A stretch of DNA of 64,000 nucleotides from Chitinophaga sedimenti. GTDB lineage: Bacteria; Bacteroidota; Bacteroidia; Chitinophagales; Chitinophagaceae. A program made the position numbers and the translations under genes. Below the pieces are notes generated by a model. The model did no database searches and was not told where the DNA came from. It worked only from the letters and a program-made list of their open reading frames with translations. The DNA is taken from assembly GCF_023156195.1 (NCBI RefSeq), contig NZ_JAKUKA010000001.1:5208001-5272000 (forward strand), given 5' to 3'. Of the stretch, positions 1 to 8,788 are shown one piece after another (positions within the stretch are counted from its first letter, which is position 1; each line of letters opens with the position of its first letter).

Positions 1-554
1 CAGTAGTCATCCTCGTGGCCTGTGGCAAAGACGATGAAAAACCAGCCATTAAAAATACCGGTGTTATGATCACCGACCTGGCAGCGGACACCGCGGCAGC
101 CACCGGTGCGGGCGCTAAAGCCCCACGTTACTTTACCTTTGCAACCAAATTAATTTCCGCGGCCGATACCGGTAAATGGGATATTTCCTTCACCGGCACC
201 TATAACGGCGACGTAACCGCTAAAAACGGCAAGATCGCATTTGTAGACTCTTCTTTTGATGCACTGACTACCGTGCCGAATGATACGGCGTTTAAATATT
301 CGGCGTTCGGCATCAACGCCTTTATGGGTAGCGTGGGTTGGTACAACTACGATATGACCACACATATCCTGACCGCATTACCTAACCGCACAATGGTATT
401 TAAAAACAATACCGGCCAGTATGTAAAACTGCAAATGATCTCTTTGTACAAAGGAAACCCGGTTGCGCCCACCAGGCAAACACCTGCGCCTTACCTGACG
501 TTCCAATACTTTGTACAAACGAACGGCAGCAAAAACCTGGCAACAGTAAAATAA
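1..554 (+). CDS. HmuY-family lipoprotein (5' end outside window)
   Basis: Frame 3 is open from the window edge, so the true start lies upstream. The first residues read VVILVACGKDDE, the end of a lipoprotein signal peptide with a lipobox ending LVAC, so the mature protein begins at that Cys and is lipid-anchored. The body matches the HmuY fold: a WDISFTG strand early on, then WYNYDM, PNRTMVF, YVKLQM and a C-terminal YLTFQYFVQ strand. HmuY proteins bind heme at the cell surface and usually sit next to a TonB receptor; any such partner would be upstream of this window. Heme binding itself is not visible in the sequence. Family call fairly firm, function inferred. Confidence 0.8.
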   Translation, partial: VVILVACGKDDEKPAIKNTGVMITDLAADTAAATGAGAKAPRYFTFATKLISAADTGKWDISFTGTYNGDVTAKNGKIAFVDSSFDALTTVPNDTAFKYSAFGINAFMGSVGWYNYDMTTHILTALPNRTMVFKNNTGQYVKLQMISLYKGNPVAPTRQTPAPYLTFQYFVQTNGSKNLATVK

Positions 555-558
555 ATGC

Positions 559-586
559 AAAAGGCCTTCCGGGTGGAAGGCCTTTT
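559..586. terminator. Bidirectional terminator between HmuY gene and DUF5686 gene
   Basis: Perfect 12-bp stem AAAAGGCCTTCC / GGAAGGCCTTTT with a GGGT loop. It ends in T on either strand and lies between two convergent stop codons, so it can serve both genes. Confidence 0.85.
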
Positions 587-594
587 ATATGTTT

Positions 595-3107
595 TTAGAA
601 AGATAATTTGAAGCTGCCGAATACCCCGAACGTTCTGTTGTATTCTTCTCCCGGCTTGCGGCTTGGTGCTACCCGCCACACAAAATCAACCCGAAGGAAT
701 TTTAAGATGTTCTCCACACCGGTGCCTATTTCCAGGTACGGACTGCTCTCCAGTGTTTTAAATGCATAACCGTTGTTCAGGTTCAGTGTTTTATTCTTTT
801 CAGATAACTTGCCAATTACCCCTTTCGCGGTCCAGAACTGGCGGAATTTAAGTTTGCGCACCAGCGGAATGTAATTGAAAATGCCGCTGCCGATCGTATG
901 TTCCACGTTGAAGCCCGCATATTCATCACTCAGGAACTCAAACCGGTTCATCATGTTGAAGGCGTACTTGTTGTAATAGTAAATTTCGTTGCCCGGGTGT
1001 ATTTCCAGTAAGGGGTAGGGCAGGGCAGGACCAAATACCTTACCGGCAAACAGGTTGTAGTAAATCGTACCGAGCGCGCCCACCTTCCAGTAGTCGGATA
1101 CGGTGAGCGCAATTTTTTCATAAGAATAATTGCTGCCCGCGATACCCGGAATGCCTACAGAAAAACGGCCTTCTACTACAGGATATTTGCTGCCCAGGCT
1201 GTAACGGTAGTAGTTACCTTCCAGGAACTCTTCACGATACGCGTAACGGAGTTTTAAGGACACTTCTGAGTTGGTTAAAGGCGAGCCGCCGCCTACTTCC
1301 TTCGGATAGTATTCCTTGCCGGGAAGGGGCGCAAAAGGCATGAATTCTTTATGTGTCAATGACAGGTGATGCGAGAAGCCGTTATAGTATTCTTTGTAGA
1401 ACTCCACGCGTTTTTCGTCGATCATCATAAACTTCTGCGGCACACCCTGTTTACGGATGGCGAGTGAGAAGATGTTATCGGTGCCTACCTCATCGTAATA
1501 AGTGGCGCCGTTATCAAGGTCGCGGGTGTAAGAGGCGTACAGGTAGGTACGTGGTGCACGGTCCAGGATCCAGAGGCCGGTCATTTTGCCTTTGAAGCGC
1601 TGGTCGCCAAAGCCGTAAGCCAGGTAGCCATAGAGGTAAATATCCTTGTGCACCTGCGGGGTGGTGCCCAGGTCCAGGCGCATACGGAAACCTTCCAGGC
1701 GGTTCTGGCTGAACAGGTACCAGTAAGGACCCCATTCCAGCGGGCCGAAAGCCTTATAACCGGTGGCGATGAACTTAATGGTATTGGAATACTTCTGGAA
1801 CAGCGGCATGCGTTGCAGGGTGTCTACCATTTTGTAAATGGCCACTTCGTTTTTAGACAGGGTGTCGTGGCGGGCGCCGCTCCAGTAGTCATCGTCGCGT
1901 TTGCGGGCACTGTCGGCGACAACAATGTTCTGGGGATATTTCTTCCGCTCGTCGAATATATTGGTGGCGGCAGTGTCGTTCACAACGATCTCTTCGTAAC
2001 TGGTGGTTTTACGACCAATGAATTCAAGCGTTTTTGTCGGCTTGGGACTCGGCGTCCAAAAGTCAACGATGAACTTATCTTTCGCCGGGAACCACATCGA
2101 ACTATCTTTGATCGGTTTGAACTCCTGCACCAGGCTGATCCTTCTGACAAAGTTGATATTGGCATCGCCCGGCACCGACATGCTCATTTTTTGTACGGCA
2201 TAGGTGCTGTCCTGCACCCATACTTCGCCCACGAACACGTTTTCCCCTTTACGTTTCGGTAAAAGTTCAGTTTGATGTACCGCTTGTTGGCCACATACTG
2301 CGTGTCCGTAATACGATAGTTGTAAAACATGGCGCCACTGTTGGCGATCGGACTTACAAACTGCTTGTCGAATACGGGAATATAGTTGTCGTACACATTA
2401 ATGTTCTGGTACATGCTGCCCGGGAACTTGGTCACACTTTCATTATCCAGTCCGGACGTACGGCTGGCCTTGATAATTTCCTTCTCCTTACGGGGGCTCC
2501 GCTGAAAATAGTAGTCCGAGATAGATTCAGTAAGGAACACGGGTAAAAACGGCTTGCTTTCCGAGGTGCTGTCGATGTTCTTCAGTACAAAGGCAAAGGG
2601 TTTGGTAAAGCGGTTTTTAGACAATTTCACCGTGTTAAGGTTCTTCATGTCCAGTTCCAGCTTGTTATATACCTCGTATTTATAGTTTTCGAGCTTGTCG
2701 TAGTTGTTTTCCGGTTTCCGGCGGATGATCTGCCGGAGCAGGAGGAGGGCGAAATTAACGTTGGCTTTTACTTCGAACTGTTTCAGGGAAACATCGGAGC
2801 GGTAGATGTCAAAATTGATGACCTGCGCCGTATCAGTTTTACTGACGTGCATTACGGTTCGCTGGTATCCCATCACCCTAACGAGTAACGAATCAGATGG
2901 TATTCCGTTTAGGTTAAACTGATAATAACCCTGTTCATTTGTGACCATTCCCTCGTTGGTACCTACGAACTGTAAAGTAGCAAAAGGTATTATTTCCTGG
3001 GAATGCGCATCTTTAACAACACCACTGACCTTATATCGTTGAGCCTGAAGGCCTGAGCAACTAACAATGCCGATAATCACAGCTAAAATTCTTTTCCATG
3101 CGGTCAT
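595..3107 (-). CDS. DUF5686 / carboxypeptidase-regulatory-like outer-membrane protein (one indel)
   Basis: Starts at 3107 with a signal peptide (MTAWKRILAVIIGIVSCSG...), then a CarboxypepD_reg-like beta-sandwich (about residues 25-110, VSGVVKDAHSQEIIPFATLQF) and the long DUF5686 region, ending in Phe as outer-membrane barrels do (FGSFKLSF). The frame breaks at the A-run 2261-2264. Adding one A joins KLNF to LPKRKGENVFVGEVW and gives 837 aa, the normal family length. A large Bacteroidota envelope family of unknown function. The single homopolymer loss looks like a sequence error rather than a real mutation. Confidence 0.85.
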
Positions 3108-3187
3108 ACAGACAGCAAATTAGATATTTTAGGTCTATTTAAGTGCTGTACCTATAAAATGCCGTCATATTTACATCAAAAAATATA

Positions 3188-3218
3188 TTTGGAGGATTAG
3201 AAACTTTTAATAGCTTTG
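3188..3218 (+). promoter_or_regulatory. Bacteroidota-type promoter of the HTH_34/CreD locus
   Basis: TTTG at 3188-3191, a 19-bp spacer, then TAGCTTTG at 3211-3218, an exact match to TTTG-N19-TAnnTTTG. The start codon of the membrane protein is 20 bp downstream. Confidence 0.7.
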
Positions 3219-3228
3219 TAGTGCAAAG
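3214..3228. promoter_or_regulatory. Operator-like palindrome CTTTG-N5-CAAAG
   Basis: CTTTG TAGTG CAAAG overlaps the -7 box, so a bound repressor would block RNA polymerase. Nearly the same site (ACTTTG AATTG CAAAGT) lies at 4261-4277 upstream of creD; both are followed by TGCTTTTT. The natural ligand would be the HTH_34 regulator encoded between them (inference). Confidence 0.5.
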
Positions 3229-3237
3229 TGCTTTTTT

Positions 3238-3870
3238 ATGAATGAGCAACAACATCTCGATACCCTCACCGACATCAAACGGATGATGGAAAAATCTACC
3301 CGCTTCATTTCTCTGAGTGGCCTCAGCGGCGTTATTGCCGGTGTAGCTGCGCTGGCGGGCGGTTTTGTCGGTTACTGGCTGATTAAAGACTATTATTACC
3401 AGTGGGATGTGTTGGGCAACCATGCGTATAACGCCCTTTTTCACCTGAAGGTGAAGCTGGTGGCGATTGCATTAGCCATATTGGTGGTGGCGATCGGCAG
3501 CGGTTGTGTGCTTACCTGGCGCCGGGCACGCCGTAACGGCGAGGCCATCTGGGACGGCGTGGCACGAAAGGTGCTGATTAACCTGGCTATTCCGCTGGCA
3601 GCCGGGGGCATTTTTGTACTGGGCTCGTTGTATAATGATATTCCCGTGCTGGTGGCGCCTGCCTGTTTGATCTTTTATGGACTAGCGCTGGTAAACGCCA
3701 GTAAATATACCCTGTCGGACATCCGTTACCTGGGACTTGTAGAAATCCTGCTGGGCGCGCTGAACCTGTTCGCCGTAGGATATGGCCTTTACTTCTGGGT
3801 GGTAGGTTTCGGCATCATGCATATCGTATACGGCACGTCTATGTGGATGAAGTATGAGCGCAAACAATAG
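3238..3870 (+). CDS. Polytopic membrane protein of the HTH_34/CreD locus
   Basis: 210 aa. After a hydrophilic, possibly helical N-terminus (MNEQQHLDTLTDIKRMMEKS) there are about six hydrophobic segments (roughly residues 29-50, 73-95, 112-132, 134-154, 163-182, 184-200). No catalytic motif. It is a conserved hypothetical commonly found immediately before an HTH_34 regulator in Bacteroidota. The N-terminal helix could contact the regulator or another soluble partner. Starts directly after the promoter and palindrome at 3188-3228. Function unknown; role in an envelope response is inferred from creD next door. Confidence 0.75.
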   Translation: MNEQQHLDTLTDIKRMMEKSTRFISLSGLSGVIAGVAALAGGFVGYWLIKDYYYQWDVLGNHAYNALFHLKVKLVAIALAILVVAIGSGCVLTWRRARRNGEAIWDGVARKVLINLAIPLAAGGIFVLGSLYNDIPVLVAPACLIFYGLALVNASKYTLSDIRYLGLVEILLGALNLFAVGYGLYFWVVGFGIMHIVYGTSMWMKYERKQ

Positions 3871-3947
3871 GCATTTCTGATTTTGAAGAAGTTTATGGAA
3901 CTTAGTGTGGCCGTTAAATGCAGGCCGGTGTTTTTTAAAGCGAAGTA

Positions 3948-4244
3948 ATGAATCCGATCGGTAACTTGAACAAGATTTTCGAAAGCCGCATCCGTCTTGG
4001 CGTGATGAGCGTTCTGATGGTCAATGAAGAAGTCAACTTCAACGACCTGAAAGAAGTGCTCGAGGCAACGGACGGCAACCTGGCGTCGCATCTTAACACG
4101 CTGGAGGAAAACGGGTTCCTGAAAGTACATAAAGGGTTCATCGGCCGTAAAACAAATACGACTTATTCTATCACTAAAGCTGGGGAGAAGGCCTTTAAAG
4201 GACATATTGCGGCGCTAGAACAAATGATCAAGTTTTCACAGTAA
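3948..4244 (+). CDS. HTH_34 winged-helix transcriptional regulator
   Basis: 98 aa, a minimal winged helix (PF13601 type). DNA-recognition helix around residues 35-55 (LEATDGNLASHLNTLEENG), wing around GFIGRKTNTTYSIT. The phrase DGNLASHLN...LEENGFL is characteristic of this family. Encoded 77 bp after the membrane protein and 249 bp before creD, so probably a self-regulating cassette with both. Candidate binding sites are the two palindromes at 3214-3228 and 4261-4277. No effector domain is present, so the signal must come from another protein or from direct binding to the wing or helices. Confidence 0.85.
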   Translation: MNPIGNLNKIFESRIRLGVMSVLMVNEEVNFNDLKEVLEATDGNLASHLNTLEENGFLKVHKGFIGRKTNTTYSITKAGEKAFKGHIAALEQMIKFSQ

Positions 4245-4260
4245 ATTTTTTTGTACCTAC

Positions 4261-4277
4261 ACTTTGAATTGCAAAGT
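4261..4277. promoter_or_regulatory. Second operator-like palindrome, upstream of creD
   Basis: ACTTTG AATTG CAAAGT, perfect 6-bp arms, 5-bp spacer. Shares TGCAAAGTGCTTTTT with the site at 3214-3240. A near -7 box (TA CAC TTTG, one base too long) overlaps it at 4258-4266. The rest of the 250-bp gap to creD shows nothing else clear. Confidence 0.5.
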
Positions 4278-4493
4278 GCTTTTTAGATAGATTTTCTTTT
4301 GCTGCCGGTGTTACTGGTAGTGAAACTAACGCAGGAATGCGACTGGCTTTGCCATGCCCTTTAACGAAGGCCGGGCAACAATGCCGCGCCGGGCAGCGCC
4401 ATGCCCCTTAGGTCCCGAATGACGTGGAAATACCGGCCAGGCGTGCTTTTTCACCGACGAATCAACACATCATCAACATAAAACTATACTATC

Positions 4494-5804
4494 ATGGAAG
4501 AAAAATGGACTAAACGCTACGCATACGCTATCAAAGCCGCTATTGTACTGGTTATGGTAATTGTATTACTGATTCCTATGCAGATGATCGACTCAATGAT
4601 CACCGAACGCTCGTCACGGCAGGAAGAAGCGATGAAAGACATCAGCAGTAAATGGGGCGAAGCCCAAACGCTTACCGGGCCCGTACTGGTGGTGCCGGTT
4701 AAAGGTGAGGAAAACGGGCAGCGCCGCAGGTATGCGTACTTCCTGCCCGATCAGCTGGAGATCAACGGCGACCTGCAATCGCATAACCGCAGCCGCGGTA
4801 TTTATAATATGGCGGTATACACGTCCGCAATAAAACTGAAAGGCAGCTTTAAACGGCTGGTCACCGACGGACTTACCGCGGGTATTACCACCGGCAACCT
4901 GAATTTCGCGGAGGCGTATCTTGCCATCGGGGTAACGGACCTGCGCGGCGCCAAAGAGATGAAAGCCGCCTGGAACGGCAGTCCCGTCGTATTTGTACAG
5001 GGCACCGGGGACGACGATCTTTTCGCCAGCAGCATACAGGCTAAAGTGCCCGTTGCCGGCGATAGCACGGACCAGCACTTCGATATCAACCTCTCGTTAC
5101 GCGGCTCCCGCCAGTTCAACTTTTCCCCGATAGGCGCCAATACAACCATTAATGTAAGTTCCAACTGGACATCGCCCAGCTTCGACGGCGCGGTATTGCC
5201 GGAAACCCGCAGCATCGGTTCCGACTCGGGCTTCATCGCAAAGTGGGAAATGCTCAGCATCGGCGCTTCTTTCCCGCAATCCTCGAGCGGCAATCATGTT
5301 AAACTGAACGGCTCCGATGTATCCGTGAAATTGTGGCCCGCTATCGACACGTACCAGCAATCGCTGCGTTCCGTGAAGTATGCGGTACTCATCATCGGCC
5401 TTACATTCCTGCTGTTTTATTTTATTGAATTGCTGCAGCAACGTACCGTTCATCCCCTACAATACATGTTGATCGGTCTCGCCCTGTGCGTATTCTACAC
5501 CTTGCTGATCGCGATTTCGGAGCAGCTCAATTTTACGATCGCTTATATTATTGCATCGATCATGACCGTTGGTTTGATCGTGTTTTACCTGGCCAGCGTG
5601 TTTAAAAACCTGCGTACGGGGCTTGGTATCGGCGGGGCGCTGGCGGGATTGTACGCCTTCCTGTACGTGATCATCCGCTCCGAAGACCAGGCATTGCTGA
5701 TGGGCAGTATTGGCCTGTTCGTGATCCTGGCCACGGTGATGTTTATCAGCCGCCGCATCCGCTGGGAACAATTGTCCGCTCCTTCCGCCTCCATTCAACC
5801 ATAA
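4494..5804 (+). CDS. creD: CreD-like inner-membrane protein
   Basis: 436 aa, close to the CreD family length. One N-terminal membrane helix (about residues 13-32) followed by a large periplasmic region (the ITERSSRQEEA and LTGPVLVVPV stretches are CreD hallmarks), then about five to six C-terminal helices from residue 295 on. In enterobacteria CreD is the output gene of the CreBC response to envelope and beta-lactam stress. Here no CreBC lies nearby; control is more likely by the HTH_34 protein just upstream. Ends 20 bp before the radical SAM gene, which may be co-transcribed. Confidence 0.85.
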   Translation: MEEKWTKRYAYAIKAAIVLVMVIVLLIPMQMIDSMITERSSRQEEAMKDISSKWGEAQTLTGPVLVVPVKGEENGQRRRYAYFLPDQLEINGDLQSHNRSRGIYNMAVYTSAIKLKGSFKRLVTDGLTAGITTGNLNFAEAYLAIGVTDLRGAKEMKAAWNGSPVVFVQGTGDDDLFASSIQAKVPVAGDSTDQHFDINLSLRGSRQFNFSPIGANTTINVSSNWTSPSFDGAVLPETRSIGSDSGFIAKWEMLSIGASFPQSSSGNHVKLNGSDVSVKLWPAIDTYQQSLRSVKYAVLIIGLTFLLFYFIELLQQRTVHPLQYMLIGLALCVFYTLLIAISEQLNFTIAYIIASIMTVGLIVFYLASVFKNLRTGLGIGGALAGLYAFLYVIIRSEDQALLMGSIGLFVILATVMFISRRIRWEQLSAPSASIQP

Positions 5805-5824
5805 CCCGGAAAACTGTCCGCATC

Positions 5825-7239
5825 ATGAAAATCAAAATGATTCTTCTCGCGCTGACCGAAGCTAAAAGTCCGTTCTGGCGGCCGATCAAATATTCGTTGT
5901 TCCCGCCGCTGGGACTGGCCACCCTGGCCGGTTACTGCAGTAAGGATGATGAAATAGATTTGCAGGACGAGCATGTGGAAGTATTGCGAACGGACGATCA
6001 GCCGGACCTGGTGATCATACAGGTGTATATCACCAATGCTTACCGTGCTTACGCTTTGGCGGACTATTACCGCGCAAAGGGTTGCTACGTTTGCCTTGGT
6101 GGCCTGCATGTGACTTCGTTGCCGGAAGAAGCGGCCCCGCATGCGGACAGTATTTTCCTGGGGCCGGGCGAAGATATTTTCCCCGCGTTCTGGAAGATTT
6201 CCGGAACAGGCGTCCATTGCCACGTTATACCTCGAAAATACGAACGTTGCAGGGCATTCCTAAAGTGCGCCGCGACCTGATCAAAAGGTCCTATTATCTC
6301 GTACCGAACTCCATTGTTGTAACCCGTGGCTGCCCGCATCACTGCGACTTTTGCTACAAAGATGCCCTCTTTGAAGGGGGACGGTCGTTTTACACCCAGA
6401 CCGTTGATGATGCTTTGTCTGAAATAGACCGTCTCCCCGGGCGCCACCTTTATTTCCTGGACGATCACCTGCTGGGTAACCAGCGTTTTGCCAGCGGCCT
6501 TTTCGAAGGTATGAAAGGCATGGACCGCGTATTCCAGGGCGCCTCCACCGTAGACGCTATTCTGCGTGGCGACCTGATCGAGAAAGCCGCGGAAGCCGGT
6601 ATGCGCAGCGTGTTTGTAGGTTTTGAAACGTTAACGCAGGGCAACCTGCTGCAAAGTAACAAGAAGCAAAACCTGGGTAAAGACTACGCCGCGGCCATCC
6701 GCCGCCTGCACGATTTAGGTATCATGATTAACGGGAGTTTCGTGTTCGGATTAGATGAAGATGGCCCCGATGTATTTGAACGCACGGTGGAATGGGCGGT
6801 AAAAATGGGCCTTACTACCTGTACATTCCATATTCTTACGCCGTATCCCGGCACCGGGCTGTATAAAGCCATGGAGGCCGACGGACGGCTGCTGCACAAC
6901 AACTGGGATTTGTATGATACCCGGCACGTGGTATATAAAACGCGGGGCTTATCGGCGGAACAATTGAAGCGGGGCTACGACTGGAGTTACAGGGCGTTTT
7001 ATTCGTGGAGCAACATTGCCCGCGCCTCGCTGCAGCACGACGACATCAAACATCAACTAAAACATTTTGCTTACGCAGGTGGATGGAAAAAGTTTGAACC
7101 CCTCTGGAACTTTATGATCAAGCACCGCCACCTGAACCAGATGCTGCCGCTGCTGGAGGCGATCCTCTCCAAAGTGCGGCATACGCCGCAACCAACGGCC
7201 GGCATGGCTGCATTTCCTCATCAACCTGAAAACAGATAA
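5825..7239 (+). CDS. B12-binding-domain-like radical SAM protein (one indel)
   Basis: N-terminal Rossmann-like domain of the cobalamin-binding type (about residues 1-125: PPLGLATLAGYC, GGLHVTSLPEEA, LGPGED) but without a DxHxxG cobalamin motif. The radical SAM core follows, with the cluster ligands in CPHHCDFC (C-x3-C-x2-C, near residue 170). The frame breaks in the C-run 6181-6184; one added C reads EDIFPRVLEDF and gives 471 aa. Substrate not predictable: relatives modify lipids, hopanoids and other small molecules. It lies 20 bp after creD and 3 bp before the next membrane protein, suggesting an operon. Confidence 0.8.
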
Positions 7240-7242
7240 ATA

Positions 7243-7647
7243 ATGAAAACAATGATTCCTAACTCACGCTGGCCCATGTGGCTCGGCATTTTCCTCACCC
7301 TGCCCGCAGGCTGGTTAATTATGACCACCATCCTCAAATACGGCATGGGGTACAACTTCCTGTCCGACTGGTCGGAGCCGGTGGCGGCGCGCCTGGGACT
7401 GGTCACCTACGGACTTGGTTTTAACCTGCTGGTGATCCTGGCGCCGATGATCGCGGTGATTATCAATGTGCTGTCGTTTACACATTATGAGTACACCTTT
7501 TACCGTCATTTCATTTCGATGCGGTTTATGGTGCGTAAAAACTGGTGGAATATGGCGGTTGCGGCCAACGGGTTGCTTATCTTAGGCCTGGTATTTATTT
7601 ATTTGCTGGGAGAGAACGGATGGCGCTTTATGTTCCTCTTTGAATGA
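7243..7647 (+). CDS. Small membrane protein, unknown function
   Basis: 134 aa with about three membrane helices (around residues 13-34, 60-82 and 105-123) and an aromatic-rich cytoplasmic or periplasmic stretch (HYEYTFYRHF, RKNWWN). Starts 3 bp after the radical SAM stop. Its TGA at 7645-7647 overlaps the ATG at 7644 of the next gene (ATGA), so translation is probably coupled. No family recognised. Confidence 0.65.
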   Translation: MKTMIPNSRWPMWLGIFLTLPAGWLIMTTILKYGMGYNFLSDWSEPVAARLGLVTYGLGFNLLVILAPMIAVIINVLSFTHYEYTFYRHFISMRFMVRKNWWNMAVAANGLLILGLVFIYLLGENGWRFMFLFE

Positions 7648-8051
7648 CTGCCCCAACGTCCTGTCCTGATAATATTTTGTGTATGTCCATTTTTAAACAA
7701 ACCATCAACAACCGGCTACGGAGTTTCGGTTACGCCTTCAGCGGAATTATCGCTTTTCTTAAAAGTGAACCGAACGGCAGGGTACACGCGGTAGTAACCC
7801 CACTGGTGATTGCCGCGGGTCTGTATGTTCGGTTGTCGCTGGTGGAGTGGTGTGTACTTGTTTTAGTAATAGGATTGGTATGGATCACGGAGATGCTGAA
7901 TACCGCCGTGGAAAAAACGATGGATCATTTGTCGCCGGAGCGGCACGAATCGGTAAAGTTTGTGAAGGACGTGGCGGCCGGTGCTGTGCTCATTTCCGCT
8001 GTGGTGGCGGTGGCAGCGGGGCTGATTATTTTGTGCCAAAGGTGCTGGTGA
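7644..8051 (+). CDS. DgkA-type diacylglycerol/undecaprenol kinase family protein
   Basis: Short integral-membrane kinase of the DgkA superfamily: RLRSFGYAFSGI, then the catalytic segment ITEMLNTAVEKTMD (Glu and Asn of the E-x-x-N-T-A-V-E motif) and VKDVAAGAVLI, with three helices. It phosphorylates a lipid alcohol, undecaprenol or diacylglycerol, at the inner membrane. Two starts are possible: ATG 7644, overlapping the upstream stop, or ATG 7683 (MSIFKQTIN), which matches the usual family N-terminus better. I keep 7644 for the outer limit. About 122-135 aa. Confidence 0.85.
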   Translation: MTAPTSCPDNILCMSIFKQTINNRLRSFGYAFSGIIAFLKSEPNGRVHAVVTPLVIAAGLYVRLSLVEWCVLVLVIGLVWITEMLNTAVEKTMDHLSPERHESVKFVKDVAAGAVLISAVVAVAAGLIILCQRCW

Positions 8052-8078
8052 TTTGCGGCATCGATTAAAATTTTAATC

Positions 8079-8758
8079 ATGAAATTATTGACTGTGCGAA
8101 CGGGTGTAACGCAGCTGCTTACACGAAAATATACTTTAACACACATGGCCTATCTCGCCACGTTGTTTTGCCTGTTCCTCGTAGCCGTGCGCATGCGCTA
8201 CACAGGCACTACGGCCTACGCGTTCATGATATGGAATCTTTTCCTCGGCTATGTACCGTTTATACTGAGTAACGCGATGGCGGTGGTAAAACCGTTGGTG
8301 CAGCGCTGGTGGCTGTTATTGCCGATGCTCGGATTGTGGATTATTTTCCTGCCAAATGCGCCATATATGATTACCGATCTTTTTCACCTGGAGCCTTTTG
8401 GCGCCGTGCCGCAATGGTTCGACCTGTTTCTGCTTTGTTCCTTTGCGTTTACGGGAGTGCTGATTGGTTATTTATCGATGGCGCAGGTGAAAGGCCTGTT
8501 ACAGCAACGCTTTGAAGCGAGGCTGCGGGGATTTAATCTGCCTGTAATATGGCTTTGTGCGGCCGGTGTGTATGTGGGCCGTTTTTACGCTGGAATACCT
8601 TGGATTTGTTTACCCGTCCTGCGGCTGTACTCCGTGATTTTTTCGGCATTGTTTTTCAACCATCTCATTACCCCGGTGCATGGGGATTTACTTTTTGCAT
8701 GGGTTGCTTTATGAGCATCCTTTACTACACCGCAAAAAAAATCCCGGGCCGTATCTGA
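8079..8758 (+). CDS. DUF1361 membrane protein (one indel)
   Basis: About six membrane helices, with the family signatures WNLFLGYVPFILS, LWIIFLPNAPYMITDLFHL and, after correction, GRFLRWNTLDLFTRP. The frame breaks in the T-run 8582-8586; one extra T gives 226 aa ending KKIPGRI just inside the terminator. Without it the protein would lose its conserved C-terminus and end in unrelated residues. Function of DUF1361 unknown. Follows the DgkA-like gene by 27 bp, so likely the last gene of the creD-radical SAM run. Confidence 0.8.
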
Positions 8759-8770
8759 CCCGGGATTTTT
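8738..8770. terminator. Bidirectional terminator
   Basis: 11-bp stem AAAATCCCGGG / CCCGGGATTTT with a 10-nt loop and T-runs on both strands. It separates the convergent DUF1361 gene and the 1124-aa protein, and overlaps the last DUF1361 codons. Confidence 0.85.
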
Positions 8771-8788
8771 CTCTTTTTATCGAATTGT

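Noticed and set aside
1648..2262. Long plus-strand frame opposite DUF5686
   Set aside because: Exact shadow of the minus-strand gene, with no family match and no start context.
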